DNA of 64,000 bases from Nymphaea colorata (Eukaryota > Streptophyta > Magnoliopsida > Nymphaeales > Nymphaeaceae). Under the pieces are notes generated by a model. That model was given only the letters and a program-made list of their open reading frames with translations. It was not told where the DNA came from and searched no databases. The translations under genes were made by a program, and so were the position numbers. The stretch covers positions 7,638,001 to 7,702,000 of the forward strand of contig NC_045150.1 in NCBI RefSeq assembly GCF_008831285.2. The letters are read 5' to 3'. Every line of letters starts with the position of its first letter. Position 1 is the stretch's first letter. Of the stretch, positions 23,066 to 35,555 are shown in pieces.

Positions 23066-23754
23066 CGCTTACTAAAGAATTGAAACATTTATAATTAAAA
23101 TTACCCCACTTCCTCTTGTGCTTTAACCCCAATGTCAACCCTACTTTTCATGAACTAATAAGTCAGGTCTTCATGTTGACCGGAGTCAGAGTTTTTCACT
23201 CGACTCTTGAAAAACCAGGTCTTGTCAAAACAGGGTTCTTCTCAAACTCAGTTTAGACATCATCGAAGGCCCAAGCACTCCAAAAAAATGTTCTTTTGCC
23301 TGTTTAAAATTTTACCTGCACTCTTGTCCTTGTATCATATAGGATTGGATTTGGAGCCCAAGTGTTAGATTGATCCCTAAAGCATGTTTGGCAGATGGAA
23401 GAGTTACAACACATTTGGTTCATATTGATCGATATTCATATTGTCTGATATATCTATATATATTTATATGCACATGTCTGAGTCTCAGAAGGTTCAGAGT
23501 ACGACCAAAAAGTTGCAACCAAAATGGTGATGAATATATGCAGAAGTTTTTGACAATTAATGAAGGAGTAGAGTCGAGAAGAAAAAGGATCTGCTCTGAT
23601 TTTCGGCAGTTTGGAGAAGATGGTCACTGGATTGCCGCAGTCAGAAGAAACATATATAAGCACAGTCAACTATAAAAGATTTGAACCCTAAGATGCATAT
23701 ATATTCATCAACTTGCCTTTCCTGTTTGGTTTCTGTTGACAGCAGGGTAAAGGC

Positions 23755-23880
23755 AGGTGTGGGAATGTGTGGTCAATTGCCCACACAGGCCCATAAAAAT
23801 GTTTATCTGAATATTGAAACTTTTTCATTTACATACAGGTGCCCCATAAAAATCTAAAATTATCTAACTAGTGCCTCTTG
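23755..23880 (-). repeat. Copy of a dispersed repeat carrying caattgcccac
   Basis: The ordered phrases gcaggtgtggg, caattgcccacac, atttacatacaggtgcccc and aaaatctaaaat match, in the same order, the copy at 45395-45545 and, in opposite orientation, those at 11845-11990 and 37960-38140. Confidence 0.6.
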
Positions 23881-26800
23881 GCCAAAAATTTTTAAGTTAG
23901 CAGCCCAGAAGAAAGTTTCATCAAAATCAAAAAGATTGTTTGTTTGAACAGCCTGTGAATGGAATGGAGCACCAACAAACGACTTCAGTAGTACCTCTTG
24001 ATGTCCATCCATGATAACCCTGCTCAATTCAGAGGCTGTTTGGAAATAGAGAACATTCTCATGTATCTTACCCAAAAAAATGGTTCGATTCATTGAATAC
24101 TTTAAACAGTGTTACCTGAATCTGCTCTATTTTTTAAAGCAGATGCATGTCACAATAACATATTGTTACCATTCCCAAATCGCAAGGCCTTGGTCCAACA
24201 ATTAGCTAGTCAACTGCATCCTCTAGATCAAAATCTACTATTGTCAAAGGTCATGCAACCAATAAAAGATGTGTCGCTGGTTCGGTTCGATTCTACTAGG
24301 TGCTATGCTCTTGAGCAGTATGGCGCGGAGCATGGCATTGAATTGATGATGCACTATCTCCACCCGAAACACAAACAGGCACTATGGCACTTTTGTTCTT
24401 TAAGCAATCGATTGATATGGGCAATGAATGTCACCGTTTACGTAGAAAAATTGAAAATATATCATTAGTTCAATGCATGTTTCTAGTAACATCATGATAA
24501 TGGTGAGCACATCCCTGTTTATCTTTCATTGAATCGGATCAACGGCTTATAAATGAAATAGTTAAAACTGGACTTTTGTGTTTTGTTATTTGAGACAAAG
24601 AAACCATAATTTGTCACTAGTAAATATTGAACGAGGCAAACGAACCATGTGAAGCATTCTGAAGCACTTTAGAGTTATCAAACGCAAAATTCCACGTATT
24701 TCACTTCCCGCATGTTGTATTTCTAGTAAATGGGATCCTTCAGGTCTGTTTCGCTAGACTTGTACGAAGAAATGAATATTATACAAATTGACGTCTAACT
24801 TTCATCAAATGACAAGAATATGCTTAAGTTTGGTATAGATATGAAATTGTGGCCGATATACACCTTAATTCAAGCAGTTAAATGTAAATTCTTCAAACAG
24901 GAGGTTGTTCTTGCCACTTCAAAAGGTGGCACTCTTTTTCGAAATACAAAAAAGTAGGGGTCGGACCCACAGGTTACCACATTTAACCTAATTACTTCAC
25001 TGTATAAAGTATCAAAACAAACACTACCATTTTTATCCAGCATTTTTTGTCTGGCCCATGACATGATTTTGTCCTTAAAATTGAAACAAAATAGGATGTA
25101 GGAGCCCTAAATTTTCATCACAATTTTGAGGTGCAAGTGCTCTAACACCTTAAAAAGTTTAGTCTCGTATTTAAAATTACAAATAAACTTGAAAGACTTA
25201 TAAAGAGGTTTGATAAGTGATTGGTTGTCCCAGCTTCTTATCTTTTTTAAGATAAAACAGAAACTGCTAGGATGCGAGTTGGGATCAGTCAGTTGGGTCA
25301 TTACACGTAAAAATATTTAATTCAAAAGTTTAAAGTCATTACAAGTACACTTCAGATGAAAGTAGACCGGGAAATATGCTGGTAGCAAGATCCAGGTTCC
25401 CAAACACAGGCCCGTGAACGTAAACGGGTAAAATATGTCCAATGTTGTGCAAGTGCTAATTGTGTTGTTAAGTCAATTAGTTCCCTTGCAAACTAGCCGA
25501 TGATTAGCAGAACAACAGACGTTCAGGTGATATTTAAGAATCTAAATCACCACTTAGTCTCTTCATTTATATAAATTTCGTCTAAGTGAGCAACCTGATA
25601 ATTCTTGCCGCTACAAGTATTGTGAACATCAAGTCCAAAATTAACTCACCCACCCAAGCAGTAGATCACAACTTGCTCAATGGATCTCAAATCCATGTCT
25701 TTTACACTATAGCGTGGATTTAAGATCCATGTTGGGAGTGGATGTTGAAATCCACAGTTTGATAAAACTGTGAATTTCACCTAGCATGGAGAGGATCTGA
25801 GATCCTTGGGGAATAATATGATGACACATAGCTTCGTCTTCAAAGCAGAGTTGAATCGAAATTGGATCAAGTGCATAAAAATGACAAAGCACCTACAATA
25901 AGTGTTGCCTGTTTGTCTCCCTACTTACAATATTCGATCAATCATCTTAAGAATAATATGATGACACATGCCCGAGTTCAACCACAACATAACTATGTTG
26001 TTAGACACCATTATTAGAAAAAAAATATTATTGCAATGTCCCCATGATCGAGCCTTAATGTCCAATTGGAGCTTTGAAGTACATACAAAGCAATGAAACA
26101 TTGGAAAGCTACAAAAATCCTACCAGAAATTCCTTGGGCTGTTCATATACAATTGATTCCCATCTTTTCTAATCAATGAATATGAACTGGAAAGGAGATA
26201 ACAAGAGAATTCAATCCAAATTTGGTATCCTTTTTTTTTTTTTATTTGGATCCTTGCAGTAAAAGCTGGATGTGAGTTCATATCAGAGTTAAATCTTCAA
26301 ATAACATCAGTTTTCTGGATTTATATAAGCACTAGTTTATAAACATACTTGTGTGCACTTTGGAGATCCAGATTCAACATTATCTCACCGTATCTGATTT
26401 GGATCTGCTGATCTAGCTTGCCTACGCGTTCCACTTAAATCCGCGTCAATGACAGCCATATGAAGGGCGTTCATATATATTAACGTAAGTCAAGCACATC
26501 TTATATTCTTATAACTTAGTATGCGTTTGCATGCATTTGATTTCAAATTCGAGGGGACTTGAGATCTGTGTGTCATAAATCTCAAGATCTGAGATCCAAG
26601 ACCAGATTCTAGTAAGAATCTTAAGTCCATTGTTTGAAAGATCCATGGATCATAACAAGGACTCTCATGCAATTCATGCTTCTTTTAATTCATGGATTTG
26701 AAGTCTCTGCCTCCTCTAGCTAGAAATCCTGGCGTTTGGTGAAATAAAAAGGATGTTAAATCCATGCTTCTAAAATTTGTAGTTTCATAGAACTGTAAAC

Positions 26801-27835
26801 TTGTAGGTAAATGGGATCAACCCCATTTGTGTCTAAAGAGAATTGCTACATATTGTGGCTTCATGAAAAAAATGGGGCCCTTCCAAACTGGATATGAGTA
26901 GGTTTTGAGACCTACCCAGCTTGGCAAACTAAATGGGGACATGATGGCCTTCTCTATTATATGCCATGTAGACTTCAATAATTTATGAAGCGTTCTTTGC
27001 CTGTTTTTTAGTGTATCTCTTTATCTTCTGATATATTTCTTATATCTGCCATCGTTTACCTTATTTATTCTTGCCAAATCTATGTTGGGTTGTTTGGATT
27101 ATTTGGCTGCATGCACTCGAAATCTTATCCTCATGCACTAAGGGTCATTGCGTCAGTTCGATTCTCATAAGTGTTACTTTTCTGCACTGTAAACGATAAA
27201 TGCACGGCATTCTAATTGATGGGTGTATTGCTTTCCACTCAGGTTTTGAAGCAGCCTTGAACCCATAAAATAAAAGGAAAAAGTGAGAAGTTTCGTTCTC
27301 TTTGAAGTATTTCTTTCACTGGAATCTGATCCTCTGGTCTTCAAGAGTTTGAGTTTGTAGGCTAACAAATCTGATAAATAGTCTAAGAATGACATCAATT
27401 TCATTTTAGCAAACATCAGAACAGGATTGGATTTCTACTACAAGGCACTCACTTTTAAAGTGGAATTTAGGGGGAAATGCTGGCGTTTCAAGATTAGTGT
27501 TATTAAAGTCATCCTCGATCCAGACTCGAAACAAATCCGATGGCAAACTGATTCAAGCCTGGTGTATCCACGTTTAGGTCTTTAAATATTTTTGTAATAT
27601 TTAAAGTAGTTCTTACTTTAAACTTTTTAAGAATATTTTTCGTTTACTATTTTCATGAAATATTTTGTTTATTATTTACCAATTCCCAACTGATTCAGCA
27701 GCATCACGGGTTGCCTTCAAAACATTTCAGTTAACTTCCTCCTTTTTGTGGTAATATTTGTATCTGCCGATCTAATTTAACTCCAAATTCAGGTGGCTGA
27801 ATGGTCGATAAATCAAAACTATTGACATAGAAAAC

Positions 27836-28128
27836 CCGTTCTGTTTCTAGAAAAACCTGTTTCATGTCTCAAAAATTAATCAGCCGAAAAAAACTCGTTT
27901 TTTAAAAGATGCCAAAACAAAACAAAAAAAATCCAAAAAATGCAAAAAAAAAAAAAGAATTTTGTGGGTTTTTGGCATTTTTCATGTCTTCTTCCTGCAT
28001 TTCATTTTTTTCATTTTATTCTTAGGATTTTTTTTTTAATTTGCTGAGATTTTCAGTGTTCCCATCTTATATACCTTGGGAAAATCTCACTGTTTAAAAC
28101 TCACAAACAATATTTCTGACAATGGCCC
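27836..28128. mobile_element. AT-rich MITE-like element, family with ATTGTC termini (copy 1)
   Basis: A/T-rich sequence with runs of A on one side and T on the other. It ends ACAATATTTCTGACAATGG, whose reverse complement resembles the ATTGTCACAAATAT start of the copies at 43553 and 63513. The left boundary is unclear. Confidence 0.4.
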
Positions 28129-29555
28129 AAACTGTTCACATATCCGGTATTTTGTCGATAGAAGCAAAAAGGATAAATAGCCAAAGTTAAAACAAAAACG
28201 AAACATTCACGAGAAAGAGAGAGTAACTTGCCAATTTTTAAGTTTGTGCTACCTTGGGTCAGGTAGGAGATCAGCATCAACAGACAGGTTAGGTGAGTTC
28301 TTGTATGCATTTGCATGTTTTCTGCAACCTTGTCCAGTGCATCTCAAATAAGAAATCAATAGGTGGAACTAAAATATCCCGGCTGGAAAGGTATATTAAT
28401 GGCACCAACAGCCAAAACTGCATGAAACTAGAGATCTCACTGCATCCCTTGTGCAGTTTGGGGATTCACTCAGAGTCCATCTCCTGTTAACACTTTTTGC
28501 TTCTAATTCTTTAGTTCTAATGAATCTTCTAATTCTTTAGTTAAATGAGTTGCTCACAATCTTCAGTTCCCATGCAAATTCATAAGAAAAAAGTTACACA
28601 TTGACGTGTAGAAGAAGGTTGGCATCAGTACTGTAAGGTCTGTTCGTGAATTGAATTGGTGGAGGTCTGGATTTCATTAATCGGTTGATTCTCCTACTGA
28701 TCTGAATCATTGTGAATCAAATATTAACAGATTGTTCTCGAAAAACATAAGAAAATTATTTTAAAATTTATTAAATGAAAATATTCACAACTGGTTGGCA
28801 TAGTAATACAAGCCATCCTTAGAGATTTGAACTTTGATTCTCACAAACCTCGTTCTTTGCGTGCACAAGCTCTCGCACAAACACAAGAATACCATAAAAT
28901 AGAAGGAACGAGGGGACCCTGATTCGAGGAGAGACTCTAGAGCCTTAGATTTCGTATATGATATGAATTGGTTGTTGTTGTCTGTCTTCATCATCTCCCT
29001 CAAAGTGAAAACTGTACCACCTGGTGATTAAGTTAGCATTGATTGGCTCTTTTTCTTCACTTCACCCATTTGGCTTTTTTTCTGCAACATTTGATATGAA
29101 TAAATGCCTTTGAGACCCACAGATTCGTTCACTTCCTGTGCATAAACTAACTCTAAAAAGTCATGAAATGGGAAACATCTTCCTCTCTTCCCTGCGTGCC
29201 CCTCTCTCTCTCTCTTTAATAATTTACCAGATGCTCCCAATTCTAATTTCTAACCCTCTGTCAATGGTGATAGAATCCGTTATGCATTGCCTTTTTTACT
29301 GTTGAGAAGGACTAACCTCCCCCCCAAAAAAAGGGTCCCCGTCTTCCCCTGCTTCGTTGGTAACTTGGTATCCTCCTCATTTTCTTCTGTTTTCATTTTT
29401 TGTTCTCTCTCTCTCTTTCTCTCTCTCAAGCCGCCAACCTATTCGCCAAGGGAGAAAAATAGGAAAAAGAGGAAAGCGGAGGAAGGGAAGAGGAGGGGAA
29501 GGATTATTTTCTTGGGGTGCGGAGACAGCCCCTCGAGGATCTCTTTTATTTATGT

Positions 29556-32500
29556 ATGGGATTAGATAACATTGAATGCATCTCATCATCCGATGGGATC
29601 GATGAGGAAGAGCGCCCCTTCTCGAAGCCGCTTGTCTCCTCCGCTGTCCCTCCCGCCACGAGCGTCCATGAGCTTCTCGAGTGCCCAGTCTGCACCAATT
29701 CTATGTATCCACCCATTCATCAGGTGCAGATTTTCTTCTTTTTCTTTGGTGGTTGTTGATCATTTTTCGATTCCCCTCTGTGGGTATCCGTGATTTGGTG
29801 GATTTTGCCAGCCATTTTATTGAATCTGGCATTTGGGTTCTGCCACCAATTTCCTGCTTTTTCGTGATGGCTAATCTGTGTCTCTTTTGTATTGATTTGG
29901 TGAAATGTTACGCCAATCCGCTTTTCAGTACGATTTCATTTTGGGCAATAATTTTGTGTGTTAATGTTAATTTGCCAATAGTTACATCTGTGTATGTGTT
30001 GTTGATTGCATTGAGCATAGGCTTGGCGCGCTTCTCACTTCAGAATCTCCGTTTGGGTTCATTCCTTTTTTCATACTTACTTGATTCTGTTGGTCGTAGA
30101 TCTGACGCCTGCATTCTTGTTATTCTTGTATTAAGAAATGGAAGGTTCTTTTAACCCTTATTATTTCTAGTTTTTCACTGCTACGATTTTGACGTCTTGT
30201 TTTTCTTGCTAGTTGATTGGATTGACGGTTTCTCTTAGTGATAGTGTATCTGTTTTCTTTTCTACCTAAATTTTGTTTGTTTTTTTTCTAAAATTTTCGG
30301 CACAGCTTTCCTTCTGAAAGTTACTCGAAATTTCTTCCCTCTCGCTCCTTGCATTATATTTCTAAAATGAGATGAGCATTGTTTATGAATTATGGGTTTT
30401 TCCCCTTTAGCTTTTACAACAAAATGTTGGATTTGTTTCTTTGATTTGCTACTACTCTTAAAAACTAAATCTTGACGGTAAGAAGAATTTATCAATAGAT
30501 TAAAAGGCCACTGCTGGAGTGCGAGCAATAAAGGCTGCCAGAAACAAATTAAACATTACAGCATTAAGCACTGCTGAATCGCCAACACCAACATCCTTGC
30601 CAACGACAGGTCAATCCTGACAATCGTTTGACTCTTAACACAATTTTTTATTTCTCTCCATGACCTCATCAGTTCATCCAACTAAACAACCAAGGGAGAA
30701 CAAGTCACAACCTGGACAAAATGCCCTTCATTAGTGTTAAGTGAACCATTGTCGGGCAGGTATCTGCTGGTACTTCTTTTATATTGTAATAATTTGCCGT
30801 GTCTTAGTAACAAGGCGTGGTGATGAGGGGACTGGTTTTCTAACTTTTGACTAAATTAGATTGGAAAGGTGGGACTAATATACTGGGTTGCGAATGAAGT
30901 AGTCTTCAGACTTAGTGGAGAATTGAAATTTGGAAACTGAAGGAGCTGATTCAGGTTGAAGGGATCTTCTCTCTTTATAGAAGAAAGTAACATGTTTATG
31001 TTGGTTGGGGGGGTGGGGTGGAAGAGTAAATACAGCAACGGAAAAAAATAACAAGTTTAGAGAGCAGATCATTTTGCTGGGAACTCCATTGACATAATTT
31101 TGGGTGCTTCATTTATTTTGAACTTATAAATATATCCCTATGGTTTGTGAAAAATATGCAATATATTTGTCGTTTCTCTTGTTCAAATTTGTTTGGAGCA
31201 GTTAAACTTGGTGACACTTACCACACCAAAACATTGTGTGGGTGCGTGAATGTCTGTGATGTGGAACCAAAATAGGTGGACAAGGTAGTCCAACACTCTT
31301 TTGTAGCTTTGAACGTACTTTATTCATGTGTTTGAAGTGGATCAAAATAGGTGACCTATGTGAGGACAAGGTATTCAGGCACTCTATGTAGCTTTAGTCT
31401 TTCTCCATTTGTTAGAAACTTAGAGCCAACGTAAGCTTTTTGAATCTTAAATATTTGTAAATATTTTTCACTGCCGCATGCTTCAGCAGGTAGTTTTTAC
31501 AAGGCCAATCATATAGATTTCGTTTACATTTTTTTTTTTTTTGAAAAAAAAAAAATTTGAGAGTCCCCACTGTACAGCAGTCCACATGCTTCTGATCCAC
31601 ATTTTCTACTTACCCTGTCAACAGAGGGTAGAAATCATATGCTACTTGGCAAGCTCTGATTTTGAGTTTATGCATGGTTTAATTTTTTATATTTATTCTT
31701 GATTAAAGATAGTAGCATGTGATAAGCAATATAGGCTTATAATTGTTATGAATCTTTGTCTTTAGCTGCAAAGCCATTAGATTTGCTAAGGAGTCAGCAA
31801 GCAGCTTTTAGACATATCTTGTCTGCTACAAACAGTAAACCAATTTTCTCCTTGTAGTTCTGCTGGTTTGTTCTTTCCTTTATATGACAATGGCATGTGG
31901 ATAGACTAAGGTGCAAACCTGTAAAGCATACTGGTCATCAAATTAATGCAATTTTTCTGTTGCTGCAGTGCCACAACGGACACACCCTCTGCTCTACATG
32001 TAAAGCAAGAGTTCACAATAGATGCCCCACTTGCAGGCAAGAACTCGGGGATATCAGGTGCTTAGCTCTGGAGAAGGTAGCAGAGTCACTGGAACTTCCT
32101 TGTAAATACTACACACATGGGTGCCCAGAGATATTTCCATACTACAGCAAACTCAAACATGAAGCTCAATGCAATTTCAGGCCATACAATTGCCCATATG
32201 CAGGGTCTGAGTGTTCGGTTGTTGGAGACATTCCCTTCCTCGTTGCTCATTTGAGGGATGACCATAAAGTTGATATGCACACGGGATGCACATTTAACCA
32301 CCGATATGTCAAGTCTAATCCTCGTGAAGTTGAAAACGCCACCTGGATGCTGACAGTAAGTTTGTTTAAAGTATTAAATTTTGCGATATTAAGTGAATGT
32401 CCCGACAGACATTCTAGAAGTGCATGCGTAAAACTCACTTTTTATTCACTGTTTTGCAACTTTATGCATGGTAATGTGAATTACCAGAATTTATTCTTCA

Positions 32501-33003
32501 TTGTTATTGCTTCTTGTCAAGGATCTTTCTGTAGTCTGTGCATAAAGAGAAGCGTAGGAGATTCGGGCAAAGGTATTTTTTGGTACAGTAGTTAACGTTT
32601 GGTCCATAATCTCCTGACTTCTCTATCTCTCTCTCTCTAGGTCTTCCATTGCTTTGGACAGTATTTCTGCTTGCACTTCGAAGCTTTTCAACTTGGGATG
32701 GCACCAGTTTACATGGCATTCCTTCGTTTCATGGGTGATGACAGTGAGGCCAGGAACTTTAGCTATAGTCTTGAGGTTGGTGCCAATGGGAGAAAACTAA
32801 TTTGGGAAGGCATTCCCAGGAGCATCAGAGATAGCCACCGTAAGGTCCGTGATAGCCATGACGGGCTGATAATTCATCGGAATATGGCACTTTTTTTCTC
32901 AGGCGGAGATCGGAAAGAACTAAAACTACGTGTTACAGGCAGGATATGGAAAGAGCAACAGAACCAAGACACTGGTGTTTGCATACCAAATCTCTGTAGC
33001 TAG
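29556..33003 (+). CDS. SINA-type E3 ubiquitin-protein ligase (SINAT), three exons
   Basis: Exons 29556-29723, 31969-32355 and 32641-33003, all phase 0, give 305 residues, the usual SINAT length. The RING finger starts at Cys43 (LECPVCTNSMYPPIHQ) and continues across the first intron with CHNGHTLCSTCKARV then CPTC. The SIAH-type zinc finger and substrate-binding (TRAF-like) domain follow: IRCLALEKVAESLELPCKY, FRPYNCPYAGSECSV, DDHKVDMHTGCTFNHRYV, then HFEAFQLGMAPVYMAFLRFM and GRIWKEQQ. Plant SINATs dimerise and ubiquitinate regulators of auxin, brassinosteroid, autophagy and stress signalling for proteasome degradation. The first intron is long (2245 bp). The start ATG is the first in frame after an upstream stretch rich in CT and AG; an out-of-frame ATG at 29552 overlaps it. 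All zinc ligands appear intact. Confidence 0.95.
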
Positions 33004-33292
33004 ATGCTTATGCAATTAGCGCACGACCATGCATGTCATACAGCCTCTACTGCAAGGATATCAAATGTTGATTTTGGAACCGATATTTTAAGGATATCAA
33101 ATGTTCCAGCTGATGAAGTCTGGAGTTGCGTATGTACTTTTCTGTTCTCCCCCTTATGCTTCTGTCTTGTTCAATTAAGTGCCGTCATTTTTTGTTTTTT
33201 GGTTTCACGGTTCAACTTTATGTAAGCTGCATGTTCAGATACCTATGCAACCACTCATGCTTGTGCCTTTTGATGCATGCTTATGCTTCATA
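33004..33292. other. 3' flank of the SINAT gene
   Basis: Directly downstream of the stop, with a short internal echo of aggatatcaaatgtt at 33055 and 33092. It is likely 3' UTR; no coding domain. Confidence 0.5.
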
Positions 33293-33294
33293 TA

Positions 33295-33415
33295 AGAGAA
33301 AAAGAGAGAGAGAGAGAGAGGCAACTTGGCCCAATGGCCTACCGTCCACAGGAATTGAACTAATGACATGGTCTTTACCTGCCCACCAATCTAACCAGCT
33401 GCGCATTACTAAAAT
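33295..33415 (-). mobile_element. tRNA-derived SINE with a CT tail
   Basis: On the minus strand the segment reads GCGCAGCTGGTTAGATTGG, which fits a pol III A box. About 30 bases later comes TTAGTTCAATTCCTG, which fits the B box GTTCRANTCC. It ends in a long CT tract and CTTTTTCTCTT. This layout is that of plant tRNA-related SINEs. It lies about 300 bp past the SINAT stop codon. Confidence 0.6.
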
Positions 33416-33555
33416 TTAATCTAGTTAGCCTTAGGGGGTGCACTGTCAATCAAGTCCAATTGCTTGAACTGAGATAGAGTTGCAGGCTTGACTAATTGCA
33501 TAGTTGGCTAAGGCTTAAGGTGAGCCAATTCAATCAGGCAGCTTGACTTGCATGG

Positions 33556-33833
33556 TGATGCAAGAAGAATTAAGATCAAAGAATCTTAATTCAATTGCAT
33601 TTAAGTCTAAGCTAAAACTAACTAAAACTTAATCAAACAATCAAAGGAACAAGAAGAACATAAGAAAAATAAGAAAACACTTCATTTCTTTCAGATTGAT
33701 TCCCCCTTCAAAAATGACCCAAGGTCCCTTTATATAAAGAAAGGGATGGATTACGGATATGGATCTGTTTATACGTACCAAAAATCTAACTAGATCCAAT
33801 TACATGATTTGATTATGCTTCCATCTTGCATCA
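33556..33833 (-). repeat. 3' LTR (by element orientation), intact
   Basis: 278 bp with TGATGCAAG and CTTGCATCA ends. It contains atataaagaaagggatgg, shared with the other LTR. Confidence 0.85.
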
Positions 33834-33962
33834 GACTCCCCTAGTTGGAGAAGAGTCGCCCTGGACGAGTTTAAATCTTTCATCTTGCTAAAATTGGATC
33901 TGTTGAACAGAAGGACCAACCGCTCCCCTAGTTGGTGGTATGCTCACTTCTCTTAAAGATGA

Positions 33963-34958
33963 TCAAGGTGGCGGCTCAGGTGGTGGCGTTAAAGAAGAAA
34001 CACAGGCTTGGATATGATATAAGGGCATTCTTGATTCAAATCTAGTCTCAAGTGATGGAAAGGACTGGTTTGGATTCAAATCTGGACTCTTATACCTGTG
34101 AATCGGGTGATATAGACCCGAACCGGTTCCAAAACCTGGTTTGGCTTGAACCGGTCCCAAAAGGAACCGGACCACACCCACGAGTGCCTCTAGCGGCAGC
34201 TCAAGGCGCTGCTCATGGTGACCCCTTTTCGCCTCAAACAGGGGTGGAAGGGGCAAACTAGAGGGCTGAAGAGCGGCGCACACCGCCGCCGCCCCATCTT
34301 GTCTGAATGGGAGAAGAGGTGGACGGCGGCTACCTGTCGCCTTCGGTCCGCTAGCGGGCGGCGCCCATTCGAGAGGCGGGGGAACCGGGACCTTCACAAA
34401 AGCAGGAGGCGAAAACGTGAAGGTGTCGCCGTTGCTGGCTGCGGTTCCCACACCACACCCACCGGGAGACGAAACCACCGGCATCTGCCACATCGCCGAC
34501 CGAATACCCATGCCGATGGTATGGCTTTCTGCTGGAGGCGACGCCTGTTCGATCGAGCGATGGTGGGTGAACGGCGGTGGCGGGCGACTCCCCCTAGGTC
34601 CACAAACGTCAACGGAAAGCAGAGAGATAGGCGGCGGCCGAACGGACGGAGGCGCCGCCAGATTTTGCCCCACTAGTTGAGGAGGATTGCTGGCGACGTC
34701 CTTTGCACCTCCACCGGCTGGAGATGTCTGCCGTAGCTCACCCTGCGCACCGGCAGGACCTGATGCCGACGATGCTCCCCTCGCCGTACATGGTGCCCTC
34801 ATTTGCTCGCCGGTGGGCAGACCAACTTGATGATGGGAGGAGGGCGCGGCTGGTTCTCCGCTTCCTCCAGATGGAAATAGTGAAGCTCCTGTAGGGAGCC
34901 TGGGCGACGGATTCACTACACCTGCTGGTAACTGACTTCCAGTAGGAACTCCTTCCAT
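33963..34958 (-). CDS. Proline-rich open frame inside the LTR element, unknown
   Basis: A 331-codon frame starting EGVPTGSQLPAGVV, very rich in Pro, Gly, Ala and Ser. It has no recognisable retroviral or host domain. The sequence is much more GC-rich than the LTRs. It may be captured host sequence (transduplication), or an open frame kept by GC bias with no product. No function is proposed. Confidence 0.25.
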   Translation of the reverse strand: MEGVPTGSQLPAGVVNPSPRLPTGASLFPSGGSGEPAAPSSHHQVGLPTGEQMRAPCTARGASSASGPAGAQGELRQTSPAGGGAKDVASNPPQLVGQNLAAPPSVRPPPISLLSVDVCGPRGSRPPPPFTHHRSIEQASPPAESHTIGMGIRSAMWQMPVVSSPGGCGVGTAASNGDTFTFSPPAFVKVPVPPPLEWAPPASGPKATGSRRPPLLPFRQDGAAAVCAALQPSSLPLPPLFEAKRGHHEQRLELPLEALVGVVRFLLGPVQAKPGFGTGSGLYHPIHRYKSPDLNPNQSFPSLETRFESRMPLYHIQACVSSLTPPPEPPP

Positions 34959-35277
34959 TGAAGCATTTTAGATTTCCCCCAAAGCCCTAGCGTCTCTCAC
35001 AGAGTAATCCTGCAATCGTTGTTCTACGGTGTGCAGAGATTGAGATTGGGAATACCATTTCCAGCAGGAAACACCTGGTAGTTTTCTGCTTTATTCTGTG
35101 CACACTGTAGGAAGGAACAGAGCATTCGTTTGGTTTCATCAACGTCCTTGGCTGCGACAGCAAGATCCTTTCTAATGAAAGATAAATCAGATTCCTGCCT
35201 TGCTACAGTCAACAGCAAGGTTTGTTGAAATTGGTCTTTCATTTTTCGTAAAAGTCTCGCTCGCTCTGATACCAATT

Positions 35278-35555
35278 TGATGGAAGAAGAATTAAAATAA
35301 AAGAATCTTAATTCAATTGTATTTAAGTCTAAGTTAAAATTAAACTAAAACTAACTAAAACTTAAGCAAACAATCAAAGGAACAAGAAGAACATAAGAAA
35401 AATAAGAAAACACTTCATTTATTTCAATTGATTGATTCCCCCTTCAAAAATGACCCAACGTCCGTTTATATAAAGAAAGGGATGGATTACAGATCTGAAT
35501 CCGTTTATAAGTACCAAAAATCTAATTACATAACTACATGATTTGATAGCAAGCT
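35278..35555 (-). repeat. 5' LTR (by element orientation), outer end truncated
   Basis: Starts TGATGGAAGAAGAATT and matches the other LTR to tacatgatttga. It then diverges before the expected CATCA end. The primer-binding site lies directly inside it. Confidence 0.85.

Larger units (their letters stand above)
21111..29555. other. Long intergenic region (8.4 kb), no supported gene
   Basis: The stretch is AT-rich and no conserved domain was recognised on either strand. A minus-strand segment around 22250-22330 has two donor-like sites (TTGCAG/GTAAAA and CTCAG/GTAGCC) and could be a non-coding or partial gene, but nothing confirms it. A 119-codon open frame at 24109-24468 (+) has no recognised family. 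Diverged blocks with ggatttaagatccatg-type motifs (25690-25800 and 26500-26720) look like MITE relics. The 3' end is the 5' flank of the SINAT gene, with CT tracts near 29201 and 29405. Confidence 0.5.
33556..35555 (-). mobile_element. Non-autonomous LTR retrotransposon (TRIM/LARD-like) with GC-rich cargo
   Basis: Direct repeats 33556-33833 and 35278-35555 are LTRs. The complete one starts TGATGCAAG and ends CTTGCATCA; the other has lost its last ~20 bp. On the minus strand TGGTATCAGAGC (35274-35263), three bases inside the 5' LTR, is a perfect primer-binding site for initiator Met-tRNA. AGGGGAG next to the 3' LTR (about 33838-33844) fits a polypurine tract. The internal 1.44 kb lacks pol domains. 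It encodes a short coiled-coil frame (35024-35275) and a proline-rich GC-rich segment, so movement would need proteins supplied in trans. No target duplication is visible because of the damaged LTR. Confidence 0.85.

Noticed and set aside
29681-30154. 157-codon plus-strand open frame after SINAT exon 1
   Set aside because: It lies in the first intron of the SINAT gene and shows T-rich hydrophobic composition without a domain.
34052-34894. Several plus-strand frames in the GC-rich cargo of the LTR element
   Set aside because: They are the GC-bias shadow of the minus-strand proline-rich frame, and neither strand has a known domain.
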